A stretch of DNA of 64,000 nucleotides from Pipra filicauda (taxonomy: Eukaryota > Chordata > Aves > Passeriformes > Pipridae). Position numbers and translations under genes: made by a program. The stretch is taken from the NCBI RefSeq assembly GCF_003945595.2, contig NW_024104525.1, positions 405,989 through 469,988 on the forward strand, written 5' to 3'. Under the pieces are notes generated by a model. That model did no database searches and was not told the origin of the DNA. It saw nothing but the letters and a program-made list of their open reading frames with translations. Below, piece after piece: positions 36,477-47,567 of the stretch (its first letter is position 1; each line of letters opens with the position of its first letter).

Positions 36477-38154
36477 ATAAGAATATTTAAGTAAAAATCT
36501 ACACAACTAATTTCTTATGCCTGGAAAAGGAAATAAAGGTGCAGTAGTGCAGCCCAACTTTGCAGCAGTTGTTTACATGTTAGGCTTACTTATGTAAGTA
36601 ATATCCTTGAATAAAAGATATCTAATTATGAAAAAATGCAGCAGGGATTTAATGTATAAAGAAAAGAAAGACAGCTTTAAATGATTTTTGGGTTGGTTTT
36701 TTATTTTCTCAGTGTCAATTACAATACTTTTTAATGTGTCTCAAAATATCATTTAGCATCAAATACTTTCACTACACTATAAGTGGTTTTCCTAAGCTGT
36801 AATATCATATTGTAGAGTACATTTAAATCCAGCAAAGTGTGTTAGCCTGCACTTAATTTTTAAGCATAGAAGAGGTCTATATAGTTTGGCTTAGTGAACT
36901 CAAGAGGTCTAGTAAAATTTTTAAATTCTGAACATGAGCTTAGCTCTTTGCTACACATGGAATCTTGTTTGTATTACACCTATTGTGAGGAGAACAAAAT
37001 CTATTTTGATCATTTCTTCATAGCATTTCTCTATTTTATTTTAGCACATTCAAATTTTTTTCTTTCCCATTTTTTTAATAGGTTTTTTTTGCTAGTAATT
37101 TTAATTTAGACACTCATTATAAGAAAATCTCAGTATATTCAAGAATTACTTAATGACACAATTTTTCACTTTCTTAGGTAAACATAATCTTGAAAATCTT
37201 GGACATAGTACTAAGTTATGAAAAATGGTTTTATTTCAATTTAAAGTTTATTTAACCCACTCAGTAATAAATTCCTTAGTACTAGAGTTAATTTTTTTCT
37301 ACCTAATTATAAAGAGGTCACTAATATGTTGTGAATAACCAAGAGCAAATAGTGTACATTCACTGCTGATTACAATTAAAAATATTTCCCTTTTGTATTG
37401 GATTTTGATCAATGACTAGAAAATTCTTCTTGCTAAAAAAAATTAAATGGTTTGGTCTTCTGTCTGAAAAAATTAAGAAAGGGCATGGTAAGCACATCTG
37501 ACAGCTCTGGCAGCTCTAGAGCTTAGGAAAGCAGTTACATTTAAATCATCAATATAAATATTTGAACATATTAGAAACCCTTTACCATTCCTAAAAAGCC
37601 ACCCAAGATCAATGGACTTAGAGTGCAAAAAAACCACTCAGCAAAGTAAGAGCATACTGGTTTTTGGATCTGTGTTATAGAAATTTTATGAGGTAAACAT
37701 GTTTCATAATCTTGGCTCTGACAGCAGACAGTCTATTGCTGTCAATGACTACTTACTTGAAGAGGACAGAATGAAAATCTAATTATATAACATAAAGGAT
37801 TTTTTTGACTTTTGCTCTTTGTAAGGTCAGAACTGTCAGTCTGGGTGTTTTCATCTTACCACTACTTAATCCCAAAGCCAAAATCCACTTTTAAATCAAA
37901 ACTTCTGCAAACATCTTGCATAATGCTTTTCTGCTTGGACAAGGCAAAATAGGGGTTTTGGGGGGGATTGTTTTGGATTTTTGTTTTATTTTTCCCAGGG
38001 CAGAATCACATCCAAATCTAGGTATTTTTACATTTGTAATGATTGTTACATGTTTTCTATTGAAATAATTAATTGACACAGGCTTTACTTGAAAAAATAT
38101 ATATAAGTACAACTGTGATCTTAGTTATTTCAGCAAGTAAGATTAGTAAGATTA
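36477..38154. other. AT-rich non-coding DNA
   Basis: No feature recognised between the two CR1 copies. Short T-rich runs only. Confidence 0.5.
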
Positions 38155-40322
38155 TAACCATGGACTGCAGGAGAGCTAACTTTAGCCTCTTCGGAGATCT
38201 TCTTGGAAGAATCCCATGAGAACAGGCTCTGCAGGGAAGAGAGGTCTAAGAAAGCTAGTTGATATTCAAGGATCACTTCCTCCAGGTTCCAGAACAATGC
38301 ATCTCAATGAGCAAGAAATGGCAAAAGGGGCAAGAGACATGCATAGATGAATAAAGAACTCCTGTCATTACTCAAGCGTAAGCAAGAAATACACAGAAGA
38401 CGGAAGCAGGGTCAGGCCATTTAGAACAAATATAGAGAGGAAGGTTGTCGAAATAAGTAGAAATGAGAGAAGAAAGGCCAAGACCTTTCTGGAATTAAAT
38501 CTGACCAAGGATGTCAAGGAGAACAAGAAGGGCTTTTTCAAATACATTAATAAGAAATGAAAAACAAAGGATAATGTGGGCCTGTTACTACATAGGGAGG
38601 GGATGGACCCTGGTAACAGAAGAGGCAGAGAAGTCAGAGTTACTGAACGCCTTCTTTACATCGGTCTTCACTGACAAGACCAGCCCTCAGGAATGTCTGA
38701 CCCGAGAGACCAGGGTAAAGGAATGTTGGAAGAAGACTTGCCCTTGGTCAAAGAGGATTGGGTTAGAGAACACCTAGGCAAACTTGACATTCACAAATCC
38801 ATGGGGCCTGATGGGATGCATCCATGAGTGCTGAGAGAGCTGGTGAACACCAAAGCTATGCTGCTCACAATCATGATCATGGTGATCAGGAAAGGTGTCT
38901 AAGGACTGGAAGAAAGAAAATGTCACCCCAGCCTTCAAAAAGGGCAAAGCCACTCAGTCTCACCTCAATCTCTGGAAAGCTGATGAAGTAACTCATTCTG
39001 TAGACCATCTCTATCCACATGGATGACAAGAAGATGATCAGGAGAAGTCAACACAGATTTATTAAAGGTAAATTATCTTTGACTAACCTGATCACCTTCT
39101 AGGATGAAAGAACTACCTGGATGGATGAGGGAAAGCAGTGGATATTGTCTGCCATGAACTTTAGCAAGGCTTTCACGACTGTCTCTCACAGCATCCTTGT
39201 AGGCAAACTCAGGAAGTATGGACTGGATGAGTGGACAGCGAGGTAGATTGAGAACTAGATAAAAGGCATGTAAAAACCCAGTCCCAAAGCCACAAGCTTA
39301 ACTGGGAGAATTATTTGAAAAAATACAAGACTCCAAAATTTCACCCAATGAATTAATACAGAGCCTTTTGTTCTTAATACCTTGAGATAGCCTAAAGAGT
39401 AGAAGCTACACACTTTTCTCAGGAAACACTTCAAATTTGGCAAGTTCACTCAAGACACAAAGCTGAGAGTAGTGGCCGATACCTCAGAGGGTTGTGCAGC
39501 CCTTCAGAAGGACCTCAACAGGCTGGAGAGATGAGTAGAGAAGAATTCTCTGAAATTCAACAGACAAATTCAAGGTCCTACACTTGGGGAAGAAAGATAA
39601 CCTCCTGTACCAGTACAGGCTGGCAGCCGACCTGCTGGGAAGCAGCTCTGTGGAGAAGGACCTGGGGGTCTTGGTGGACAACAAGCTGTCCATGAGCCAG
39701 CTGTGTGCCCCTGGGGCCAAGAAGGCCAATAGTATCCTGGGGTGCATTAGGAAGAGCATTGCCAGCAGGTTGAGCCTCCCTACTCAACCTTAGTGAGGCT
39801 GCACCTGGACTGCTGTGTCCGGTTCTGGGCTCCTCAGCACAAGAAAGACATGGAACTCCTGGAGTGAGTCCAGTGGAGGGCTGCAGAGGTGATTAAGGGA
39901 CTGAAGCATCTCCCTTTTGTGGAAGGGCTGAGGGAGCTGGGCCTGTTCAGCCTTGAGAAGAGATGACTGAGAGGAGGCCTCATCAATGTATATAAGTATC
40001 TGAAGGGAGTGTGTCAAGAGGATGGATTCAGGTTCTTCTCAGTGGTGCCAAGTGATAGGACAAGAGGCAATGGGCAGAAACTGATCCCAGGAAGTTCCAC
40101 CTGTATATGAGGAAGAACTTTACTGTACAGCTGACCATGCACTGGAAAATATTGCCAGGAGGTTGTGGAGTTTCCCTCACTGGAGGTCTCCAAAAACTGT
40201 CTGGACACAATCCTGTACACTGTGCTCTAGGATGACCCTTCTTGACCAGGGAGATTGGACCAGATGAACCACTGTGGTTCCTTCCAACCTTACGCATTAC
40301 ATGATTCTATGATGCTGTGATT
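38155..40322 (+). mobile_element. CR1 LINE, longest copy in the window (~2.2 kb)
   Basis: This covers the linker between endonuclease and reverse transcriptase, most of the reverse transcriptase and the 3' UTR. Landmarks are GGAGAGCTAACTTTAGCCTC near the start, the region translating as LTKDVKENKKGFFKYI (around 38500), FFTSVFTDKTS, and a KFTQDT segment at 39442-39459 where the catalytic FADD box should be. The tail ends ATGATTCTATGATGCTGTGA. About 39265-39415 does not resemble the expected PQGS region. Many stops and frameshifts are present. The 3' end belongs to a different subfamily from the 24-kb and 35-kb copies. Confidence 0.95.
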
Positions 40323-40505
40323 ATTTTAGGAAAATTTCTATCTGCAGGATCAATGTACAGTAAAACAAAGTGTCTTCCAGTAGGTACTGTAAACACTTGG
40401 ACATTATTTAAAAGTCTGTAAGTGTAGTAATCCATGTGTAGTGAAAGTTATTGTTAAATTTAGGCAATGACAGAGACAACTTTCTCAAAAACATAAGTGA
40501 CAAAT

Positions 40506-41057
40506 TGTGCTGGTTTTAGCTGGACTGGATCTGTTTTCTTCATAGTAGCTGGTATAGCCTTATGGTTTGGATTTGTGCTGAAAATGGTGTAGAAAATTCA
40601 GGGATGTTTTAGACATTGCTGAGCAGTGCCCACACAGAGTCAAGGCCTTTTCTGTCCATCAACGGGGATGCACGAGGAGTTGTGAGGGGCACAGCCAGGA
40701 CAGCTGATCCCAAACTGACCCAAGGGATATTCCATACCACATGGCATCATGCTCAGCATATAAAGATGGGGGAAGAAGGAAGGAGGGGGCATTTGGAGTG
40801 ATGATGTTTGTCTTCCCAAGTCACCATTATGTGTGATGGAGCCCTACTTTCCTGGAGATGGCTGCTCAGCTGCCTGACCATGAGAAGCGGTGAATAAATT
40901 CCTTGTTTTGCTTTGTTTGCCTGCACAGCTTTTGCTTTACCTTGTAAACTGCCTTGATCTCAATCTCATTTTTACTCTTCTGATTCTCTGCCCTATCCAG
41001 CCAGGGTAGTGAGTGCCTATGTGGGGCTTTATTTCCAGCTGGGGTTAAACCATGACA
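40506..41057 (+). mobile_element. Solo LTR, family A, best-preserved signals
   Basis: It starts TGTGCTGGTTTTAGCTGG and ends GGTTAAACCATGACA, giving TG...CA termini. A TATA box (CATATAAAG, TATAAAG at 40759-40765) and a canonical AATAAA (40893-40898) are in the order expected for U3-R-U5, so it reads on the plus strand. This is the only one of four family-A copies with an intact AATAAA and the only one on the plus strand. No convincing target-site duplication was found (flanks CAAAT and AAAAC), and no internal genes. It is a possible promoter or polyadenylation site for host transcripts. Confidence 0.8.
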
Positions 41058-42614
41058 AAAACTAAGAAAAAAAATCACATATAAAATAAGAAATTAATAA
41101 GAACAGGTAGCCCAATTATTATACATTAATGTTAAGTTTTTTATGGTATGCATACTTGTGCTGCCTATGGTGAGGGGGAGGAAGTAAAGAAACCTGCATT
41201 TTTCTTCCTGGGAGGTATTACAGAAGAACAAGTGAAGCATAAAGTATTCGTGCTGTAGGAGCCACATACTGTGGCAAGGCACAGAGAATTCTTAATTGAT
41301 TGAAGTAAGGAGCAGGGTAAATCAGTTGAAAAGTACAGCTTTTTCCATTCAGTGCATGTTTTTCTGCCTTTTTCAAGGCACCTGAATTTTGTTTAAATAC
41401 ATAACAAAAAACTGCCAACATCTCATTTCATGCTGCATTTGTAAATGACTTCTTTAGGGCCAGAAATAAGTAGTAACTTGTTAGCAGAAATCTCATTTAG
41501 CTGACAGTAAAAAGGTACCTTAAGAGCATCTAATAAAGTAATAGTATTGCATACAGAGCTTCTGCATGTAAAATAAGATTGAATCAGGCATAATGCTTAG
41601 CAATCACTCACTACCTATTCAGTTTACAAATGGGTTTAGAAGAAAAAAATCTAAGTACTCTATGAGCTTAAGAAAAAATACACAGACTATTATGAAATTA
41701 TGGAGAGTAAAGATTTTCTCCGAAGTTATTTGCATTTTAGCAGAGACTTATTAAAGACGTGTCCTTAAAGACTGAAGATGTAGTTAGCATTGTATGTTAT
41801 TCAAAAACACTGTTTCATCTGCAATATTTGAGTTATAACATACATATCATTAATTATTTTTTCATTACTGTTTTAAGGTATCAAATTTTTTTTTCTAGCA
41901 CCAAAAATTTTGAAAGAAGTAATGTTACAACAGACATAACAGGAACACAGTTGATAGTTTTAGCTTTATTGACACAAGAAGATGATTTTACATCCAGCCT
42001 TATCATATACCAGTGGAGTTAAAGTGGAATCCAATTTCTGATCTTGTGAAATAAACATTTTCTTATTTAGTCCTTTTTTTAATAGATGGACACTATTAAA
42101 ATATTTTTTCCTAATATTTTTCCTAGAGTATATTGTTCCTCTCTATCATTTCCCCTTACCTCCTGTGATGTTTAATACAAGCATGGTTTCATTTTCATAG
42201 CTCTTCAAAATTATCCTTATGTCACATACTGTCTATTATTGAGATTTCACCTCCTGTTCCCAGTTGACTTATCATGGCCAGCCTCTGACATCTACCAGTC
42301 AAATTATACAGTAAGAATCTATTAGGTTTCTCTTTTGTTATTTACTTAAACTTATGAGGAGCTATCTCATTATAGTCCTTCAAATTTTGATCTAAAGCCT
42401 TCATTGTCTTGATGCTTGTAATAAACTTGTCACCATTCAGATTTCTAGTAAGCTGATGAGACTGACTTTCATAAATATCTTCTTTTACTATTTAACTTCT
42501 TCCTGTTTCTATCTCTGACACAGTCCCAGGCCAGAGTGTTGTCAGGTTTTGCTTTATATTTATAGAGGATTTTACATAAGAGATTGTGGGGCTTTTTTTT
42601 TTAAGGAGAGCGAG
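41058..42614. other. AT-rich non-coding DNA
   Basis: No gene recognised. The longest frame is 87 codons (41759-42022, plus), rich in Ile/Phe/Ser, with no recognisable domain. Confidence 0.5.
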
Positions 42615-43208
42615 TGTCTTGGTTTAATCCCATCCAGCAACCAAGCCCCATGCAGCTGCTTGCTCACTCCCCCATCAGTAAATTCGGGGAGATAATCAAA
42701 AGGATAAAAGGTATAGAACTCATGAGTTGAGATAAAGACAGATTAATAGGAAAAACAAAAGATGTACACACAAGCAAAACAAAACAAGGAATTAATTTAC
42801 TGCTTCCCATGGGCAGGCAAGTGTTCATCCATCTCCAGGAGAGCAGGTCCCCATTATGTGTAATGGTGACTTGAGAAGACTAATGCCATCACTCCAAATA
42901 TTCACCCCCTTTCTCCTTCTTCTCCCCACTTTATATACTGAGTGTGATGCCATATGGTGTGAAATATCCCTTTGGTCAGTTTGGGTCACCTGTCCCAGCT
43001 GTGTCTCCTCCCAGCCTCTATTGCTCCCTAAACCTCCTTGGCAGTATGAAAAGCAGAAAAATACAAAAGCCTAGGCTCTGTGTAAGCACTTCTCAGCAAT
43101 AACAAAAACATCTCTATTATCATCACTGTTTTCAGCACAAATTCAAAACACAGTCCCACACCAGTCACTGTGAAGAAAATTAACTCTAACCCAGCCAAAA
43201 CCAGCACA
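42615..43208 (-). mobile_element. Solo LTR, family A, with perfect 5-bp duplication
   Basis: The 594-bp element starts TGTCTTGGTTTAATCCC and ends CCAAAACCAGCACA, with GCGAG on both sides (42610-42614 and 43209-43213). Sense is the minus strand: the TATA box reads as TTATATA at about 42931-42937 on the plus strand, while the AATAAA position (near 42790) is mutated. It matches the copies at 25874, 40506 and 50524. A 5-bp duplication supports an ERVL-type element. No coding region remains. Confidence 0.9.
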
Positions 43209-43213
43209 GCGAG

Positions 43214-44010
43214 TCTAGTTCGTAATAACAGTTTTCGCACTTTCCGCTTCTTCACTACCCTGCTTACCATTTGAAGATAAGTCATTAGATATAAAATTTA
43301 TCCACATAGCATGTCTGCATCCCTGAGAAAAATCTCTTTGAAAAATTTTACTTTTCATCTTAAAAGCATTACGTGCAATATATGTGTCAGTAACTCATTT
43401 TACATAAAAAGAAAACTGAAAGAATTAGTAGTGTTTAATGTACTATTGGCAAAATGCCACTTATATGATTTTCATCATCATGTGACCCTCTTAGCTGAAA
43501 GCTCAGCTGAAATATTAAATATGTTAATAAACTGCTTGAATAAATATTTTCACAATATTTTGAGGTCTTTACCTTTCATAATCATAGGAATATCTGTGAA
43601 TTTCTGTACCATTTTATCATCTCTTTTCCCAGAATTTTTTTAAGCTGAAAAAACTCCAAACAAAATTTTTGTGTAGTTACAGCATGTAAGTATGGGTCTG
43701 GATTTTTTTCAAGTTCAGACATGAGACGCCTCATGTTCTTTCTTAGCCTTGTTTTTTTTTGTTCTTCCTTGAATGTATTACACAGAAAAAGTCCAGGGGA
43801 CATGGAAGGAGACAGTGGATCTTGTCTGCTTCTGTTATCAGACATATATCCTTGTACAGAGAAAAGCCTAAGCAATCCTGAGAAACAGGAAAGTAGGAAG
43901 ATGCCTAGATTTTGTATGAATAGAAGAACCTTCAAGTTGTTTGGCAGACCACAATACCTCTTGGAACATTAGCCGAGTTTCCCTGTTCAATCTAATGTGT
44001 GAATTAAACA
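43214..44010. other. Non-coding DNA with one unassigned minus-strand frame
   Basis: A 117-codon minus-strand frame (43582-43935) includes a lysine-rich central part (KEEQKKTRLRKNMRRLM). On the minus strand an acceptor-like CTTTCCTGTTTCTCAG ends at 43878, and a weak donor-like GTAACT lies at 43680, giving a possible 197-base exon (43681-43877). I do not recognise the peptide and the donor is poor, so a chance frame is the default explanation. Confidence 0.2.
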
Positions 44011-44445
44011 CAGAATCTTAGAATCAGAGAACGGTTCAGATTGGAAGGGACCTTGAAAGATCATCTGGTCCAAACTTTTGTGAGAAAGGAAGATGAGTTG
44101 AGATTATCTAGCACCCTATTCAATGACATCCTGAAAACCTACAGTGACAAGGACTCTACCATGTCCCTATGGAGCTTTTTTTCCATTTAATGGTGGTTCT
44201 CACTGTAAAAAATACTATCTTATTTGAAGATAAAACCTCTCCTAGTGCAATTTATACCAATTGCCCCTTGTATTCTCTGTGATTCCTTGTGAAGAGAGAA
44301 CCTCTGTCCTCTTTGTAGCCGCCTTCTAAGTACTGGAATACTATGATTGGGTCCTCCCTGAACCTTCTAGAAGGAAAGACCTAATTCCTTCAGTCTTTGC
44401 CTATAGGGCAGATTCTCCAACCCTTTGATTATCTTAGTGGAAACA
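44011..44445 (-). mobile_element. Old CR1 3' end, minus strand
   Basis: It starts with a decayed inverted tail (AGAATCTTAGAATCAGAG) followed by GATTGGAAGGGACCTTGAAAG and GATCATCTGGTCCAA, then a 3' UTR and ORF2 end that are only loosely like the younger copies (TTGCCCCTTGTATTCTCTGTG, AGTACTGGAATACTATGATTG). Divergence is much higher than in the 62-kb copy, so it inserted earlier. Confidence 0.85.
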
Positions 44446-47430
44446 TGTGAAACTATTCACACTACTAAACTATTGACACCTATATACTTTCTGATCTCCC
44501 CAGGATTCTCCCTAAGTCACCAAAATAAAAGGAGTGATTATCGCCCTGGGATCAGTTCAGAAGCTATGAGATTCATATCCTAAACTGACTTTTGAAAGTG
44601 CTGCTTTCTTGCTATATGCATGTACAAGGGAGATTCAATCTAAATTACCATAATCTCCTAGATCCTTTCTTGCTCCTTTCCATGTTCTATTAAATGCGCG
44701 TTAATGTTTGAATTCCTTGCTGTTATGCCAAAAACCCATCATAAAACTAACCTATGACACAGATACCTCAGAAATTGCTGCCTGAGAAGGGAGTAAGGAA
44801 CAGGAAATTTATTAACAAGCACAGGAAGAAAAAAGTAAAAACTATAAATCATGGTGCTGCCAAAATGGTCACTGTAGCTGCAGCTCTCTAGAAATGATAA
44901 AGATATTGACAAGAGATTTAAGAAAAGATATTCCTTTTCATAGAGGCAACTGAAATTGCTGAATGGAAAGCTGCCTGATAGATATTTCTAGACATATATA
45001 CATAAATATTTATGTATATGTATAAATATATATGTATGCATACATACTTATATAGAGAGAGTGAGGAGTTACAAGACTGTAGTAAAGGGAATTTGAAAGC
45101 AGTGCACTTGACGAAGTAAATCAATTTAATATATACTTTTTTTTTTTAAGGAAAAGAAAAATTACTGAAACATTAGAACAAAAAAAGCTCTTAATCTGAG
45201 CAGATCATTTTGGAGGGCTTGTGGAATTCATGGCTCAATTTACCTCAGCACAACTATCCTGAATGTCAAAATATTGATTGTCTAGTCTAAACAAGCTGCA
45301 TTAGATGTTCTTCTACTAGATGGAGAGAGGAACTTTAAGGCAGATGGCACAACTCAGATTTTAGAAATCTATATAAGAATGCCATCCCCAATTCAAAATT
45401 TTTTTTTGTGGAACGCTGGGATTTTAAAATCATTGCTTCAAGTCCAAGCTATTATCTACATTATATAATAGCATATATTAAAACTGTTAGTTGAAAAGCT
45501 CAATTCAGAATCCAGTTAAAATATCTAATACTACAAACTAGTACTACTAAATTATAGGATATTGCACATTGCATTTAAATTGCTACGAGTTGAAAGCCTG
45601 ATAAACACCAAGTTTACACACACAAAAAAAATAAACTATGCTAACAATGAAAATGGAACAATTTGTGAGTTCTGAAGTAAAAAAATGAAATAAAAATATT
45701 ATTAGATATTCTAGAGCAGTTAAAATATGTTGCAAAATGGTAAAACAGTTGCATTTTTGTGAGTAAAATACCATTATTTATGCATAATGGCGAAGTGTCA
45801 TTGCAAAACGCAGAAGTCTTTCATGAAGTTACTCCTACCTATGCAGTGTTTATGGTTCTGAACAGATGTAGAAAGTAAGGGACAAATAAGGCTTCCCCCA
45901 TAAAAACATAAAGAAAGATGAGATGGAAAATAATCCTCTAAATACTTAGAGAAGGGAAGGTTCCAAAGGACAAGACAGTAATCAGGAAAAGACTAAAACT
46001 GATATTTGAAAGATCTGGAATAGAAAAACTTAGTTGAGCTACTTCTAATTGCACGGTAAGAATGTTTGACTGGTGTTGTCTGCAGTTCTGCTGTCATGGT
46101 TATGAGACTGCAGAACCTAGTTGAATATACCATCATTCACTTAATTTTCTGTCTCTTGTGTTTCTATATTTTAGTTTCCCTCCTGATAAGGGTAACAAGG
46201 CAAGGTTGGGCTGTAGACACCTAAGTTTTCATTTGAAATGTAAAAAGGAAATAACAAATGTGGTGTATGGGGACCTGAGAGGTACTCATGTCTTAAAATT
46301 GATTTTCCAGAAGTTAATTGGCTTCTATGGAAAATAATACTTGGCACTGATATTTTTCATCTGCTCTTTTCTTAGGGTTTTTCTTTTGCAGACAAATAAT
46401 TAATGAAAACTTGAAGAGTTTTTCTAACTTTCAACCAAAATTTTGGGAAATTCAGATAAATTTACTAACTAAAATTAATCTTTTTCAATACTCCAAAGAT
46501 ACCTAAGCTTTGTTCTTAAGCACCTTTCCCTGATCTGAGATACCTAACTTCGCTCTGATAACAAACTGTTGATACTGCAAATACTGAGGCATTCAGTGAA
46601 TCAGTTGTACACAATGTCAACAAAATGCAGAAATTGATAAAGGTCTATTCCGACTATGTTGTAGTGAAATTCTACTTAACTCTATGTGAGAAAAAAATAA
46701 ATGTATTTTTTTTATTAAAATGTGCAAAAGCACTTCATAAGAAATTACTCACATGAACTGAAAGATTAGTTTTATAACATTAACCACATATTAAAAAAAA
46801 AAGGAGAGAAAGAAAAAAAAGGAATGAGGCCATAAAACACATCCTGGTGAGTACAATAACAAAAATGTCCTGCAAATAAATTGGGGCACAGCAGGAATGA
46901 CTCTGTGCATAAGCAGCAGGCTCCTAAAATTGATCATCTGTCTTGCTGAAAGTTAATGGGGCTCTCTCAGTATAGAAACAATATAGTCAATCATGCTTTG
47001 TAGTATAATTAACTACTGACTACAGTTGGACTGAGTTGAAAATATTTGATGGTATGGTAGAAAGACTAGCAGAGCTGATGATCTTCCTGGTTCTGTAATA
47101 CCAGTGGGAGATGTTGAATATCTGTATTGAGATACTGTGTACCTGTGCAGGATATCATGTTAAATTATTTTTACACTGTTATGGAATCTGAAAATGTAAC
47201 CCTGCCTTCTTCATATGCTGATACTACCAGAATTTCCAGTCATATATTATGCCATGCATGTTTATAAAATCCACATCTGAATTTTAGTTGTTACTTAGTC
47301 ATGATGAGAATATATAATCTGAGTGTCATTGAAATTATTGATAGTCTACCTCCTGATAATTTAGAAACACAGGTGTCAGCATGTCTGCAGAAAATCAAAC
47401 AACAGCTAATAATCATGAGCTGTACTTGAA
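44446..47430. other. AT-rich non-coding DNA
   Basis: Holds a TATA/TGTATA-rich tract at about 44990-45060, an A-rich run near 46795-46830, and T-rich runs. Nothing coding recognised. Confidence 0.5.
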
Positions 47431-47567
47431 TTGCAAAATATTCTGAGTTAGAAGGACCCCACAAGGATCATCAAGTCCAACTTTTCAACGAATGGCCCAT
47501 ACAATGATTAAACCCATGATCTTCGTATTATTAGCACCATGCTCTAACCAAGTGAGCTAATCTCAGG
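47431..47567 (-). mobile_element. tRNA-Ile-derived SINE (TguSINE1-like), second copy
   Basis: Same layout as the copy at 2351-2493. On the minus strand it shows GATTAGCTCACTTGGTTAG, AGAGCATGGTGCTAATAATA (anticodon AAT) and a decayed B box, followed by the CR1-like tail (plus strand TATTCTGAGTTAGAAGG and GGATCATCAAGTCCAAC). Differences from the first copy are scattered substitutions, consistent with independent insertions. Confidence 0.8.

Noticed and set aside
40506..43208. A provirus between the family-A LTRs at 40.5 and 42.6 kb
   Set aside because: They are in opposite orientation, the intervening 1.6 kb has no gag/pol/env, and the 42.6-kb LTR has its own duplication.
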